Source of the DNA: Brachyhypopomus gauderio
Taxonomy: Eukaryota; Chordata; Actinopteri; Gymnotiformes; Hypopomidae
Reading direction: 5' to 3'
NCBI RefSeq assembly: GCF_052324685.1
Contig: NW_027507046.1
Location: 62,001-126,000 of the forward strand
DNA: 64,000 bases
The first letter of the stretch is position 1; each line of letters opens with the position of its first letter. The translations under genes and the position numbers were made by a program. This document shows positions 9,383 through 21,054 of the stretch, piece by piece. The notes below the pieces were generated by a model. The model worked only from the letters and a program-made list of their open reading frames with translations, had not been told where the DNA came from and searched no databases.

Positions 9383-9455
9383 TGACCCAGATGGGACTCG
9401 AACCCACAATCCTCAGCTCCGAAGGCTGATGCCTTATCCATTAGGCCACTGGGCC
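9383..9455 (-). tRNA. tRNA-Arg-TCG: tRNA-Arg (TCG), unit 14
   Basis: Consensus Arg copy. Confidence 0.96.
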
Positions 9456-9623
9456 ACTTTTGCTTTGCATAGTGCAGACTTTGAAGGTCTTCTCGACTAT
9501 AGACTAGTTTTCAAATATATGCTGAAGCCATGCTTCTTTTGCACATAACCATGTTGGCAAGAGCTCAGCGCATAAAAGCGTGACGTTCGGAGAAAGAAAA
9601 GTACTCTCAACATTCCTTGTCTG

Positions 9624-9694
9624 TGCGCCAGCCGGGAATCGAACCCGGTTCACAAGAATGGGAATCTTGCATGATACCACTACACCACTGGCAC
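9624..9694 (-). tRNA. tRNA-Gly-CCC: tRNA-Gly (CCC), unit 14
   Basis: Consensus Gly copy. Confidence 0.96.
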
Positions 9695-10092
9695 CCTGCG
9701 CAGCTACTCTTTAGAGGTCGCCAAAAAGTAAACACCAATCACAGTGCTATTCCATGAGGAATTTACACATCTTTTCAAGCCAGATCACATTTTCAGCTAC
9801 TGTTTCATTTTTCCATGGACCTGTCCTTGATTTGCTCAATAACCACGTGAGACAGTACATCATGCTTTTCATTCCTCTTCGCTTCTCAGACAAGCATGCC
9901 ATGTAGAGGTCAACAATGTTGTACTGTTCTGCATGGGTTGACGTCTAAGGTTCTTCTCTATGGCTCATTGTTGTATGCTTTCACACTCAGCTTGTTTGCA
10001 GACTTAGCTTTACAAAGGGTCTAAAGAAAGAAGACAGAGGAAGTCTGCAGGCAAGCCAAAGAATGAGAATGTACTGTTTAGTCTCCAATGTA

Positions 10093-10165
10093 TGACCCAG
10101 ATGGGACTCGAACCCACAATCCTCAGCTCCGAAGGCTGATGCCTTATCCATTAGGCCACTGGGCC
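10093..10165 (-). tRNA. tRNA-Arg-TCG: tRNA-Arg (TCG), unit 15
   Basis: Consensus Arg copy. Confidence 0.96.
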
Positions 10166-10333
10166 ACTTTTGCTTTGCATAGTGCAGACTTTGAAGGTCT
10201 TCTCGACTATAGACTAGTTTTCAAATATATGCTGAAGCCATGCTTCTTTGCCACATAACCATGTTGGCAAGAGCTCAGCGCATAAGAGCGTGACGTTCGG
10301 AGAAAGAAAAGTACTCTCTACATTCCTTGTCTG

Positions 10334-10404
10334 TGCGCCAGCCGGGAATCGAACCCGGTTCACAAGAATGGGAATCTTGCATGATACCACTACACCACTG
10401 GCAC
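10334..10404 (-). tRNA. tRNA-Gly-CCC: tRNA-Gly (CCC), unit 15
   Basis: Consensus Gly copy. Confidence 0.96.
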
Positions 10405-10802
10405 CCTGCGCAGCTACACTTTAGAGGTCGCCAAAAAGTAAACACCAATCACAGTGCTTTTCCATGAGCAATTTACACATCTTTTCAAGCCAGATCACAT
10501 TTTCAGCTACTGTTTCATTTTTCCATGGACCTGTCCTTGATTTGCTCAATAACCACGTGAGACAGTACATCATGCTTTTCATTCCTCTTCGCTTCTCAGA
10601 CAAGCATGCCATGTAGAGGTCAACAATGTTGTACTATTCTGCATGGGTTGACGTCTAAGGTTCTTCTCTATGGCTCATTGTTGTATGCTTTCACACTCAG
10701 CTTGTTTGCAGACTTAGCTTTACAAAGGGTCTAAAGAAAGAAGATAGAGGAAGTCTGCAGGCAAGCCAAAGAATGAGAATGTACTGTTTAGTCTCCAATG
10801 TA

Positions 10803-10875
10803 TGACCCAGATGGGACTCGAACCCACAATCCTCAGCTCCGAAGGCTGATGCCTTATCCATTAGGCCACTGGGCC
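10803..10875 (-). tRNA. tRNA-Arg-TCG: tRNA-Arg (TCG), unit 16
   Basis: Consensus Arg copy. Confidence 0.96.
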
Positions 10876-11043
10876 ACTTTTGCTTTGCATAGTGCAGACT
10901 TTGAAGGTCTTCTCGACTATAGACTAGTTTTCAAATATATGCTGAAGCCATGCTTCTTTGCCACATAACCATGTTGGCAAGAGCTCAGCGCATAAGAGCG
11001 TGACGTTCGGAGAAAGAAAAGAACTCTCTACATTCCATGTCTG

Positions 11044-11114
11044 TGCGCCAGCCGGGAATCGAACCCGGTTCACAAAAATGGGAATCTTGCATGATACCAC
11101 TACACCACTGGCAC
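11044..11114 (-). tRNA. tRNA-Gly-CCC: tRNA-Gly (CCC) with internal T5, unit 16
   Basis: C40→T creates a T5 run (11074-11078) within the gene, as in unit 11; premature Pol III termination is likely. Confidence 0.82.
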
Positions 11115-11512
11115 CCTGCGCAGCTACACTTTAGAGGTCGCCAAAAAGTAAACACCAATCACAGTGCTTTTCCATGAGCAATTTACACATCTTTTCAAGC
11201 CAGATCACATTTTCAGCTACTGTTTCATTTTTCCATGGACCTGTCCTTGATTTGCTCAATAACCGCGTGAGACAGTACATCATGCTTTTCATTCCTCTTA
11301 GCTTCTCAGACAAGCATGCCATGTAGAGGTCAGCAATGTTGTACTGTTCTGCATGGGTTGACGTCTAAGGTTCTTCTCTATGGCTCATTGTTGTATGCTT
11401 TCACACTCAGCTTGTTTGCAGACTTACCTTTACAAAGGGTCTAAAGAAAGAAGATAGAGGAAGTCTGCAGGCAAGCCAAAGAATGAGAATGTACTGTTTA
11501 GTCTCCAATGTA

Positions 11513-11585
11513 TGACCCAGATGGGACTCGAACCCACAATCCTCAGCTCCGAAGGCTGATGCCTTATCCATTAGGCCACTGGGCC
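11513..11585 (-). tRNA. tRNA-Arg-TCG: tRNA-Arg (TCG), unit 17
   Basis: Consensus Arg copy. Confidence 0.96.
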
Positions 11586-11753
11586 ACTTTTGCTTTGCAT
11601 AGTGCAGACTTTGAAGGTCTTCTCGACTATAGACTAGTTTTCAAATATATGCTGAAGCCATGCTTCTTTGCCACATAACCATGTTGGCAAGAGCTCAGCG
11701 CATAAGAGCGTGACGTTCGGAGAAAGAAAAGTACTCTCTACATTCCTTGTCTG

Positions 11754-11824
11754 TGCGCCAGCCGGGAATCGAACCCGGTTCACAAGAATGGGAATCTTGC
11801 ATGATACCACTGCACCACTGGCAC
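11754..11824 (-). tRNA. tRNA-Gly-CCC: tRNA-Gly (CCC), unit 17
   Basis: T13→C at the end of the D-stem and within the A box; otherwise consensus. Confidence 0.93.
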
Positions 11825-12222
11825 CCTGCGCAGCTACACTTTAGAGGTCGCCAAAAAGTAAACACCAATCACAGTGCTTTTCCATGAGCAATTTACACAT
11901 CTTTTCAAGCCAGATCACATTTTCAGCTACTGTTTCATTTTTCCATGGACCTGTCCTTGATTTGCTCAATAACCACGTGAGACAGTACATCATGCTTTTC
12001 ATTCCTCTTCGCTTCTCAGACAAGCATGCCATGTAGAGGTCAACAATGTTGTACTATTCTGCATGGGTTGACGTCTAAGGTTCTTCTCTATGGCTCATTG
12101 TTGTATGCTTTCACACTCAGCTTGTTTGCAGACTTAGCTTTACAAAGGGTCTAAAGAAAGAAGACAGAGGAAGTCTGCAGGCAAGCCAAAGAATGAGAAT
12201 GTACTCTTTAGTCTCCAATGTA

Positions 12223-12295
12223 TGACCCAGATGGGACTCGAACCCACAATCCTCAGCTCCGAAGGCCAATGCCTTATCCATTAGGCCACTGGGCC
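12223..12295 (-). tRNA. tRNA-Arg-TCG: tRNA-Arg (TCG), unit 18
   Basis: Adjacent changes C28→T and A29→G in the anticodon stem both remain paired as wobbles with G42 and T41. Confidence 0.9.
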
Positions 12296-12463
12296 ACTTT
12301 TGCTTTGCATAGTGCAGACTTTGAAGGTCTTCTCGACTATAGACTAGTTTTCAAATATATGCTGAAGCCATGCTTCTTTGCCACATAACCATGTTGGCAA
12401 GAGCTCAGCGCATAAGAGCGTGACGTTCGGAGAAAGAAAAGTACTCTCTAGATTCCTTGTCTG

Positions 12464-12534
12464 TGCGCCAGCCGGGAATCGAACCCGGTTCACAAGAATG
12501 GGAATCTTGCATGATACCACTACACCACTGGCAC
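12464..12534 (-). tRNA. tRNA-Gly-CCC: tRNA-Gly (CCC), unit 18
   Basis: Consensus Gly copy. Confidence 0.96.
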
Positions 12535-12932
12535 CCTGCGCAGCTACTCTTTAGAGGTCGCCAAAAAGTAAACACCAATCACAGTGCTTTTCCATGAGCA
12601 ATTTACACATCTTTTCAAGCCAGATCACATTTTCAGCTACTGTTTCATTTTTCCATGGACCTGTCCTTGATTTGCTCAATAACCACGTGAGACAGTACAT
12701 CATGCTTTTCATTCCTCTTAGCTTCTCAGACAAGCATGCCATGTAGAGGTCAGCAATGTTGTACTGTTCTGCATGGGTTGACGTCTAAGGTTCTTCTCTA
12801 TGGCTCATTGTTGTATGCTTTCACACTCAGCTTGTTTGCAGACTTAGCTTTACAAAGGGTCTAAAGAAAGAAGATAGAGGAAGTCTGCAGGCAAGCCAAA
12901 GAATGAGAATGTACTGTTTAGTCTCCAATGTA

Positions 12933-13005
12933 TGACCCAGATGGGACTCGAACCCACAATCCTCAGCTCCGAAGGCTGATGCCTTATCCATTAGGCCACT
13001 GGGCC
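12933..13005 (-). tRNA. tRNA-Arg-TCG: tRNA-Arg (TCG), unit 19
   Basis: Consensus Arg copy. Confidence 0.96.
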
Positions 13006-13173
13006 ACTTTTGCTTTGCATAGTGCAGACTTTGAAGGTCTTCTCGACTATAGACTAGTTTTCAAATATATGCTGAAGCCATGCTTCTTTGCCACATAACC
13101 ATGTTGGCAAGAGCTCAGCGCATAAGAGCGTGACGTTCGGAGAAAGAAAAGTACTCTCTACATTCCTTGTCTG

Positions 13174-13244
13174 TGCGCCAGCCGGGAATCGAACCCGGTT
13201 CACAAGAATGGGAATCTTGCATGATACCACTACACCACTGGCAC
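13174..13244 (-). tRNA. tRNA-Gly-CCC: tRNA-Gly (CCC), unit 19
   Basis: Consensus Gly copy. Confidence 0.96.
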
Positions 13245-13642
13245 CCTGCGCAGCTACACTTTAGAGGTCGCCAAAAAGTAAACACCAATCACAGTGCTTT
13301 TCCATGAGCAATTTACACATCTTTTCAAGCCAGATCACATTTTCAGCTACTGTTTCATTTTTCCATGGACCTGTCCTTGATTTGCTCAATAACCACGTGA
13401 GACAGTACATCATGCTTTTCATTCCTCTTCGCTTCTCAGACAAGCATGCCATGTAGAGGTCAACAATGTTGTACTATTCTGCATGGGTTGACGTCTAAGG
13501 TTCTTCTCTATGGCTCATTGTTGTATGCTTTCACACTCAGCTTGTTTGCAGACTTAGCTTTACAAAGGGTCTAAAGAAAGAAGACAGAGGAAGTCTGCAG
13601 GCAAGCCAAAGAATGAGAATGTACTCTTTAGTTTCCAATGTA

Positions 13643-13715
13643 TGACCCAGATGGGACTCGAACCCACAATCCTCAGCTCCGAAGGCTGATGCCTTATCCA
13701 TTAGGCCACTGGGCC
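13643..13715 (-). tRNA. tRNA-Arg-TCG: tRNA-Arg (TCG), unit 20
   Basis: Consensus Arg copy. Confidence 0.96.
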
Positions 13716-13883
13716 ACTTTTGCTTTGCATAGTGCAGACTTTGAAGGTCTTCTCGACTATAGACTAGTTTTCAAATATATGCTGAAGCCATGCTTCTTTG
13801 CCACATAACCATGTTGGCAAGAGCTCAGCGCATAAGAGCGTGACGTTCGGAGAAAGAAAAGTACTCTCTACATTCCTTGTCTG

Positions 13884-13954
13884 TGCGCCAGCCGGGAATC
13901 GAACCCGGTTCACAAGAATGGGAATCTTGCATGATACCACTACACCACTGGCAC
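13884..13954 (-). tRNA. tRNA-Gly-CCC: tRNA-Gly (CCC), unit 20
   Basis: Consensus Gly copy. Confidence 0.96.
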
Positions 13955-14352
13955 CCTGCGCAGCTAAACTTTAGAGGTCGCCAAAAAGTAAACACCAATC
14001 ACAGTGCTTTTCCATGAGCAATTTACACATCTTTTCAAGCCAGATCACATTTTCAGCTACTGTTTCATTTTTCCATGGACCTGTCCTTGATTTGCTCAAT
14101 AACCACGTGAGACAGTACATCATGCTTTTCATTCCTCTTCGCTTCTCAGACAAGCATGCCATGTAGAGGACAACAATGTTGTACTGTTCTGCATGGGTTG
14201 ACGTCTAAGGTTCTTCTCTATGGCTCATTGTTGTATGCTTTCACAGTCAGCTTGTTTGCAGACTTACCTTTACAAAGGGTCTAAAGAAAGAAGACAGAGG
14301 AAGTCTGCAGGCAAGCCAAAGAATGAGAATGTACTCTTTAGTCTCCAATGTA

Positions 14353-14425
14353 TGACCCAGATGGGACTCGAACCCACAATCCTCAGCTCCGAAGGCTGAT
14401 GCCTTATCCATTAGGCCACTGGGCC
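14353..14425 (-). tRNA. tRNA-Arg-TCG: tRNA-Arg (TCG), unit 21
   Basis: Consensus Arg copy. Confidence 0.96.
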
Positions 14426-14593
14426 ACTTTTGCTTTGCATAGTGCAGACTTTGAAGGTCTTCTCGACTATAGACTAGTTTTCAAATATATGCTGAAGCCA
14501 TGCTTCTTTGCCACATAACCATGTTGGCAAGAGCTCAGCGCATAAGAGCGTGACGTTCGGAGAAAGAAAAGTACTCTCTAGATTCCTTGTCTG

Positions 14594-14664
14594 TGCGCCA
14601 GCCGGGAATCGAACCCGGTTCACAAGAATGGGAATCTTGCATGATACCACTACACCACTGGCAC
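14594..14664 (-). tRNA. tRNA-Gly-CCC: tRNA-Gly (CCC), unit 21
   Basis: Consensus Gly copy. Confidence 0.96.
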
Positions 14665-15062
14665 CCTGCGCAGCTACTCTTTAGAGGTCGCCAAAAAGTA
14701 AACACCAATCACAGTGCTTTTCCATGAGCAATTTACACATCTTTTCAAGCCAGATCACATTTTCAGCTACTGTTTCATTTTTCCATGGACCTGTCCTTGA
14801 TTTGCTCAATAACCACGTGAGACAGTACATCATGCTTTTCATTCCTCTTAGCTTCTCAGACAAGCATGCCATGTAGAGGTCAGCAATGTTGTACTGTTCT
14901 GCATGGGTTGACGTCTAAGGTTCTTCTCTATGGCTCATTGTTGTATGCTTTCACACTCAGCTTGTTTGCAGACTTACCTTTACAAAGGGTCTAAAGAAAG
15001 AAGATAGAGGAAGTCTGCAGGCAAGCCAAAGAATGAGAATGTACTGTTTAGTCTCCAATGTA

Positions 15063-15135
15063 TGACCCAGATGGGACTCGAACACACAATCCTCAGCTCC
15101 GAAGGCTGATGCCTTATCCATTAGGCCACTGGGCC
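15063..15135 (-). tRNA. tRNA-Arg-TCG: tRNA-Arg (TCG), unit 22
   Basis: G52→T breaks the pair with C62 and changes the first B-box base; reduced TFIIIC binding is likely. Confidence 0.85.
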
Positions 15136-15303
15136 ACTTTTGCTTTGCATAGTGCAGACTTTGAAGGTCTTCTCGACTATAGACTAGTTTTCAAATATAT
15201 GCTGAAGCCATGCTTCTTTGCCACATAACCATGTTGGCAAGAGCTCAGCGCATAAGAGCGTGACGTTCGGAGAAAGAAAAGTACTCTCTACATTCCTTGT
15301 CTG

Positions 15304-15374
15304 TGCGCCAGCCGGGAATCGAACCCGGTTCACAAGAATGGGAATCTTGCATGATACCACTACACCACTGGCAC
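15304..15374 (-). tRNA. tRNA-Gly-CCC: tRNA-Gly (CCC), unit 22
   Basis: Consensus Gly copy. Confidence 0.96.
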
Positions 15375-15772
15375 CCTGCGCAGCTACTCTTTAGAGGTCG
15401 CCAAAAAGTAAACACCAATCACAGTGCTTTTCCATGAGCAATTTACACATCTTTTCAAGCCAGATCACATTTTCAGCTACTGTTTCATTTTTCCATGGAC
15501 CTGTCCTTGATTTGCTCAATAACCACGTGAGACAGTACATCATGCTTTTCATTCCTCTTAGCTTCTCAGACAAGCATGCCATGTAGAGGTCAGCAATGTT
15601 GTACTGTTCTGCATGGGTTGACGTCTAAGGTTCTTCTCTATGGCTCATTGTTGTATGCTTTCACAGTCAGCTTGTTTGCAGACTTACCTTTACAAAGGGT
15701 CTAAAGAAAGAAGACAGAGGAAGTCTGCAGGCAAGCCAAAGAATGAGAATGTACTCTTTAGTCTCCAATGTA

Positions 15773-15845
15773 TGACCCAGATGGGACTCGAACCCACAAT
15801 CCTCAGCTCCGAAGGCTGATGCCTTATCCATTAGGCCACTGGGCC
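15773..15845 (-). tRNA. tRNA-Arg-TCG: tRNA-Arg (TCG), unit 23
   Basis: Consensus Arg copy. Confidence 0.96.
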
Positions 15846-16013
15846 ACTTTTGCTTTGCATAGTGCAGACTTTGAAGGTCTTCTCGACTATAGACTAGTTT
15901 TCAAATATATGCTGAAGCCATGCTTCTTTGCCACATAACCATGTTGGCAAGAGCTCAGCGCATAAGAGCGTGACGTTCGGAGAAAGAAAAGTACTCTCTA
16001 CATTCCTTGTCTG

Positions 16014-16084
16014 TGCGCCAGCCGGGAATCGAACCCGGTTCACAAGAATGGGAATCTTGCATGATACCACTACACCACTGGCAC
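16014..16084 (-). tRNA. tRNA-Gly-CCC: tRNA-Gly (CCC), unit 23
   Basis: Consensus Gly copy. Confidence 0.96.
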
Positions 16085-16482
16085 CCTGCGCAGCTAAACT
16101 TTAGAGGTCGCCAAAAAGTAAACACCAATCACAGTGCTTTTCCATGAGCAATTTACACATCTTTTCAAGCCAGATCACATTTTCAGCTACTGTTTCATTT
16201 TTCCATGGACCTGTCCTTGATTTGCTCAATAACCACGTGAGACAGTACATCATGCTTTTCATTCCTCTTCGCTTCTCAGACAAGCATGCCATGTAGAGGA
16301 CAACAATGTTGTACTGTTCTGCATGGGTTGACGTCTAAGGTTCTTCTCTATGGCTCATTGTTGTATGCTTTCACAGTCAGCTTGTTTGCAGACTTACCTT
16401 TACAAAGGGTCTAAAGAAAGAAGACAGAGGAAGTCTGCAGGCAAGCCAAAGAATGAGAATGTACTCTTTAGTCTCCAATGTA

Positions 16483-16555
16483 TGACCCAGATGGGACTCG
16501 AACCCACAATCCTCAGCTCCGAAGGCTGATGCCTTATCCATTAGGCCACTGGGCC
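16483..16555 (-). tRNA. tRNA-Arg-TCG: tRNA-Arg (TCG), unit 24
   Basis: Consensus Arg copy. Confidence 0.96.
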
Positions 16556-16723
16556 ACTTTTGCTTTGCATAGTGCAGACTTTGAAGGTCTTCTCGACTAT
16601 AGACTAGTTTTCAAATATATGCTGAAGCCATGCTTCTTTGCCACATAACCATGTTGGCAAGAGCTCAGCGCATAAGAGCGTGACGTTCGGAGAAAGAAAA
16701 GTACTCTCTAGATTCCTTGTCTG

Positions 16724-16794
16724 TGCGCCAGCCGGGAATCGAACCCGGTTCACAAGAATGGGAATCTTGCATGATACCACTACACCACTGGCAC
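16724..16794 (-). tRNA. tRNA-Gly-CCC: tRNA-Gly (CCC), unit 24
   Basis: Consensus Gly copy. Confidence 0.96.
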
Positions 16795-17192
16795 CCTGCG
16801 CAGCTACTCTTTAGAGGTCGCCAAAAAGTAAACACCAATCACAGTGCTTTTCCATGAGCAATTTACACATCTTTTCAAGCCAGATCACATTTTCAGCTAC
16901 TGTTTCATTTTTCCATGGACCTGTCCTTGATTTGCTCAATAACCACGTGAGACAGTACATCATGCTTTTCATTCCTCTTAGCTTCTCAGACAAGCATGCC
17001 ATGTAGAGGTCAGCAATGTTGTACTGTTCTGCATGGGTTGACGTCTAAGGTTCTTCTCTATGGCTCATTGTTGTATGCTTTCACACTCAGCTTGTTTGCA
17101 GACTTACCTTTACAAAGGGTCTAAAGAAAGAAGATAGAGGAAGTCTGCAGGCAAGCCAAAGAATAAGAATGTACTGTTTAGTCTCCAATGTA

Positions 17193-17265
17193 TGACCCAG
17201 ATGGGACTCGAACCCACAATCCTCAGCTCCGAAGGCTGATGCCTTATCCATTAGGCCACTGGGCC
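17193..17265 (-). tRNA. tRNA-Arg-TCG: tRNA-Arg (TCG), unit 25
   Basis: Consensus Arg copy. Confidence 0.96.
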
Positions 17266-17433
17266 ACTTTTGCTTTGCATAGTGCAGACTTTGAAGGTCT
17301 TCTCGACTATAGACTAGTTTTCAAATATATGCTGAAGCCATGCTTCTTTGCCACATAACCATGTTGGCAAGAGCTCAGCGCATAAGAGCGTGACGTTCGG
17401 AGAAAGAAAAGTACTCTCTAGATTCCTTGTCTG

Positions 17434-17504
17434 TGCGCCGGCCGGGAATCGAACCCGGTTCACAAGAATGGGAATCTTGCATGATACCACTACACCACTG
17501 GCAC
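17434..17504 (-). tRNA. tRNA-Gly-CCC: tRNA-Gly (CCC), unit 25
   Basis: T67→C leaves an A6·C67 mismatch in the acceptor stem. First of five copies with this change. Confidence 0.9.
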
Positions 17505-17902
17505 CCTGCGCAGCTACTCTTTAGAGGTCGCCAAAAAGTAAACACCAATCACAGTGCTTTTCCATGAGCAATTTACACATCTTTTCAAGCCAGATCACAT
17601 TTTCAGCTACTGTTTCATTTTTCCATGGACCTGTCCTTGATTTGCTCAATAACCACGTGAGACAGTACATCATGCTTTTCATTCCTCTTAGCTTCTCAGA
17701 CAAGCATGCCATGTAGAGGTCAGCAATGTTGTACTGTTCTGCATGGGTTGACGTCTAAGGTTCTTCTCTATGGCTCATTGTTGTATGCTTTCACACTCAG
17801 CTTGTTTGCAGACTTACCTTTACAAAGGGTCTAAAGAAAGAAGATAGAGGAAGTCTGCAGGCAAGCCAAAGAATGAGAATGTACTGTTTAGTCTCCAATG
17901 TA

Positions 17903-17975
17903 TGACCCAGATGGGACTCGAACCCACAATCCTCAGCTCCGAAGGCTGATGCCTTATCCATTAGGCCACTGGGCC
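17903..17975 (-). tRNA. tRNA-Arg-TCG: tRNA-Arg (TCG), unit 26
   Basis: Consensus Arg copy. Confidence 0.96.
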
Positions 17976-18143
17976 ACTTTTGCTTTGCATAGTGCAGACT
18001 TTGAAGGTCTTCTCGACTATAGACTAGTTTTCAAATATATGCTGAAGCCATGCTTCTTTGCCACATAACCATGTTGGCAAGAGCTCAGCGCATAAGAGCG
18101 TGACGTTCGGAGAAAGAAAAGTACTCTCTACATTCCTTGTCTG

Positions 18144-18214
18144 TGCGCCAGCCGGGAATCGAACCCGGTTCACAAGAATGGGAATCTTGCATGATACCAC
18201 TACACCACTGGCAC
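18144..18214 (-). tRNA. tRNA-Gly-CCC: tRNA-Gly (CCC), unit 26
   Basis: Consensus Gly copy. Confidence 0.96.
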
Positions 18215-18612
18215 CCTGCGCAGCTAAACTTTAGAGGTCGCCAAAAAGTAAACACCAATCACAGTGCTTTTCCATGAGCAATTTACACATCTTTTCAAGC
18301 CAGATCACATTTTCAGCTACTGTTTCATTTTTCCATGGACCTGTACTTGATTTGCTCAATAACCACGTGAGACAGTACATCATGCTTTTCATTCCTCTTC
18401 GCTTCTCAGACAAACATGCCATGTAGAGGTCAGCAATGTTGTACTGTTCTGCATGGGTTGACGTCTAAGGTTCTTCTCTATGGCTCATTGTTGTATGCTT
18501 TCACAGTCAGCTTGTTTGCAGACTTACCTTTACAAAGGGTCTAAAGAAAGAAGATAGAGGAAGTCTGCAGGCAAGCCAAAGAATGAGAATGTACTCTTTA
18601 GTCTCCAATGTA

Positions 18613-18685
18613 TGACCCAGATGGGACTCGAACCCACAATCCTCAGCTCCGAAGGCTGATGCCTTATCCATTAGGCCACTAGACC
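18613..18685 (-). tRNA. tRNA-Arg-TCG: tRNA-Arg (TCG), unit 27
   Basis: C3→T and C5→T (three acceptor wobbles). Confidence 0.92.
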
Positions 18686-18853
18686 ACTTTTGCTTTGCAT
18701 AGTGCAGACTTTGAAGGTCTTCTCGACTATAGACTAGTTTTCAAATATATGCTGAAGCCATGCTTCTTTGCCACATAACCATGTTGGCAAGAGCTCAGCG
18801 CATAAGAGCGTGACGTTCGGAGAAAGAAAAGTACTCTCTACATTCCTTGTCTG

Positions 18854-18924
18854 TGCGCCAGCCGGGAATCGAACCCGGTTCACAAGAATGGGAATCTTGC
18901 ATGATACCACTACACCACTGGCAC
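18854..18924 (-). tRNA. tRNA-Gly-CCC: tRNA-Gly (CCC), unit 27
   Basis: Consensus Gly copy. Confidence 0.96.
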
Positions 18925-19322
18925 CCTGCGCAGCTAAACTTTAGAGGTCGCCAAAAAGTAAACACCAATCACAGTGCTTTTCCATGAGCAATTTACACAT
19001 CTTTTCAAGCCAGATCACATTTTCAGCTACTGTTTCATTTTTCCATGGACCTGTCCTTGATTTGCTCAATAACCACGTGAGACAGTACATCATGCTTTTC
19101 ATTCCTCTTCGCTTCTCAGACAAGCATGCCATGTAGAGGACAACAATGTTGTACTGTTCTGCATGGGTTGACGTCTAAGGTTCTTCTCTATGGCTCATTG
19201 TTGTATGCTTTCACAGTCAGCTTGTTTGCAGACTTACCTTTACAAAGGGTCTAAAGAAAGAAGACAGAGGAAGTCTGCAGGCAAGCCAAAGAATGAGAAT
19301 GTACTCTTTAGTCTCCAATGTA

Positions 19323-19395
19323 TGACCCAGATGGGACTCGAACCCACAATCCTCAGCTCCGAAGGCTGATGCCTTATCCATTAGGCCACTGGGCC
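19323..19395 (-). tRNA. tRNA-Arg-TCG: tRNA-Arg (TCG), unit 28
   Basis: Consensus Arg copy. Confidence 0.96.
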
Positions 19396-19563
19396 ACTTT
19401 TGCTTTGCATAGTGCAGACTTTGAAGGTCTTCTCGACTATAGACTAGTTTTCAAATATATGCTGAAGCCATGCTTCTTTGCCACATAACCATGTTGGCAA
19501 GAGCTCAGCGCATAAGAGCGTGACGTTCGGAGAAAGAAAAGTACTCTCTAGATTCCTTGTCTG

Positions 19564-19634
19564 TGCGCCAGCCGGGAATCGAACCCGGTACACAAGAATG
19601 GGAATCTTGCATGATACCACTACACCACTGGCAC
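19564..19634 (-). tRNA. tRNA-Gly-CCC: tRNA-Gly (CCC), unit 28
   Basis: A→T in the variable loop (TGAA to TGTA); stems intact. Confidence 0.94.
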
Positions 19635-20032
19635 CCTGCGCAGCTACTCTTTAGAGGTCGCCAAAAAGTAAACACCAATCACAGTGCTTTTCCATGAGCA
19701 ATTTACACATCTTTTCAAGCCAGATCACATTTTCAGCTACTGTTTCATTTTTCCATGGACCTGTCCTTGATTTGCTCAATAACCACGTGAGACAGTACAT
19801 CATGCTTTTCATTCCTCTTAGCTTCTCAGACAAGCATGCCATGTAGAGGTCAGCAATGTTGTACTGTTCTGCATGGGTTGACGTCTAAGGTTCTTCTCTA
19901 TGGCTCATTGTTGTATGCTTTCACACTCAGCTTGTTTGCAGACTTACCTTTACAAAGGGTCTAAAGAAAGAAGATAGAGGAAGTCTGCAGGCAAGCCAAA
20001 GAATAAGAATGTACTGTTTAGTCTCCAATGTA

Positions 20033-20105
20033 TGACCCAGATGGGACTCGAACCCACAATCCTCAGCTCCGAAGGCTGATGCCTTATCCATTAGGCCACT
20101 GGGCC
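20033..20105 (-). tRNA. tRNA-Arg-TCG: tRNA-Arg (TCG), unit 29
   Basis: Consensus Arg copy. Confidence 0.96.
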
Positions 20106-20273
20106 ACTTTTGCTTTGCATAGTGCAGACTTTGAAGGTCTTCTCGACTATAGACTAGTTTTCAAATATATGCTGAAGCCATGCTTCTTTGCCACATAACC
20201 ATGTTGGCAAGAGCTCAGCGCATAAGAGCGTGACGTTCGGAGAAAGAAAAGTACTCTCTAGATTCCTTGTCTG

Positions 20274-20344
20274 TGCGCCGGCCGGGAATCGAACCCGGTT
20301 CACAAGAATGGGAATCTTGCATGATACCACTACACCACTGGCAC
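20274..20344 (-). tRNA. tRNA-Gly-CCC: tRNA-Gly (CCC), unit 29
   Basis: T67→C acceptor mismatch. Confidence 0.9.
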
Positions 20345-20742
20345 CCTGCGCAGCTACTCTTTAGAGGTCGCCAAAAAGTAAACACCAATCACAGTGCTTT
20401 TCCATGAGCAATTTACACATCTTTTCAAGCCAGATCACATTTTCAGCTACTGTTTCATTTTTCCATGGACCTGTCCTTGATTTGCTCAATAACCACGTGA
20501 GACAGTACATCATGCTTTTCATTCCTCTTAGCTTCTCAGACAAGCATGCCATGTAGAGGTCAGCAATGTTGTACTGTTCTGCATGGGTTGACGTCTAAGG
20601 TTCTTCTCTATGGCTCATTGTTGTATGCTTTCACACTCAGCTTGTTTGCAGACTTACCTTTACAAAGGGTCTAAAGAAAGAAGATAGAGGAAGTCTGCAG
20701 GCAAGCCAAAGAATGAGAATGTACTGTTTAGTCTCCAATGTA

Positions 20743-20815
20743 TGACCCAGATGGGACTCGAACCCACAATCCTCAGCTCCGAAGGCTGATGCCTTATCCA
20801 TTAGGCCACTGGGCC
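20743..20815 (-). tRNA. tRNA-Arg-TCG: tRNA-Arg (TCG), unit 30
   Basis: Consensus Arg copy. Confidence 0.96.
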
Positions 20816-20983
20816 ACTTTTGCTTTGCATAGTGCAGACTTTGAAGGTCTTCTCGACTATAGACTAGTTTTCAAATATATGCTGAAGCCATGCTTCTTTG
20901 CCACATAACCATGTTGGCAAGAGCTCAGCGCATAAGAGCGTGACGTTCGGAGAAAGAAAAGTACTCTCTACATTCCTTGTCTG

Positions 20984-21054
20984 TGCGCCAGCCGGGAATC
21001 GAACCCGGTTCACAAGAATGGGAATCTTGCATGATACCACTACACCACTGGCAC
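20984..21054 (-). tRNA. tRNA-Gly-CCC: tRNA-Gly (CCC), unit 30
   Basis: Consensus Gly copy. Confidence 0.96.
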
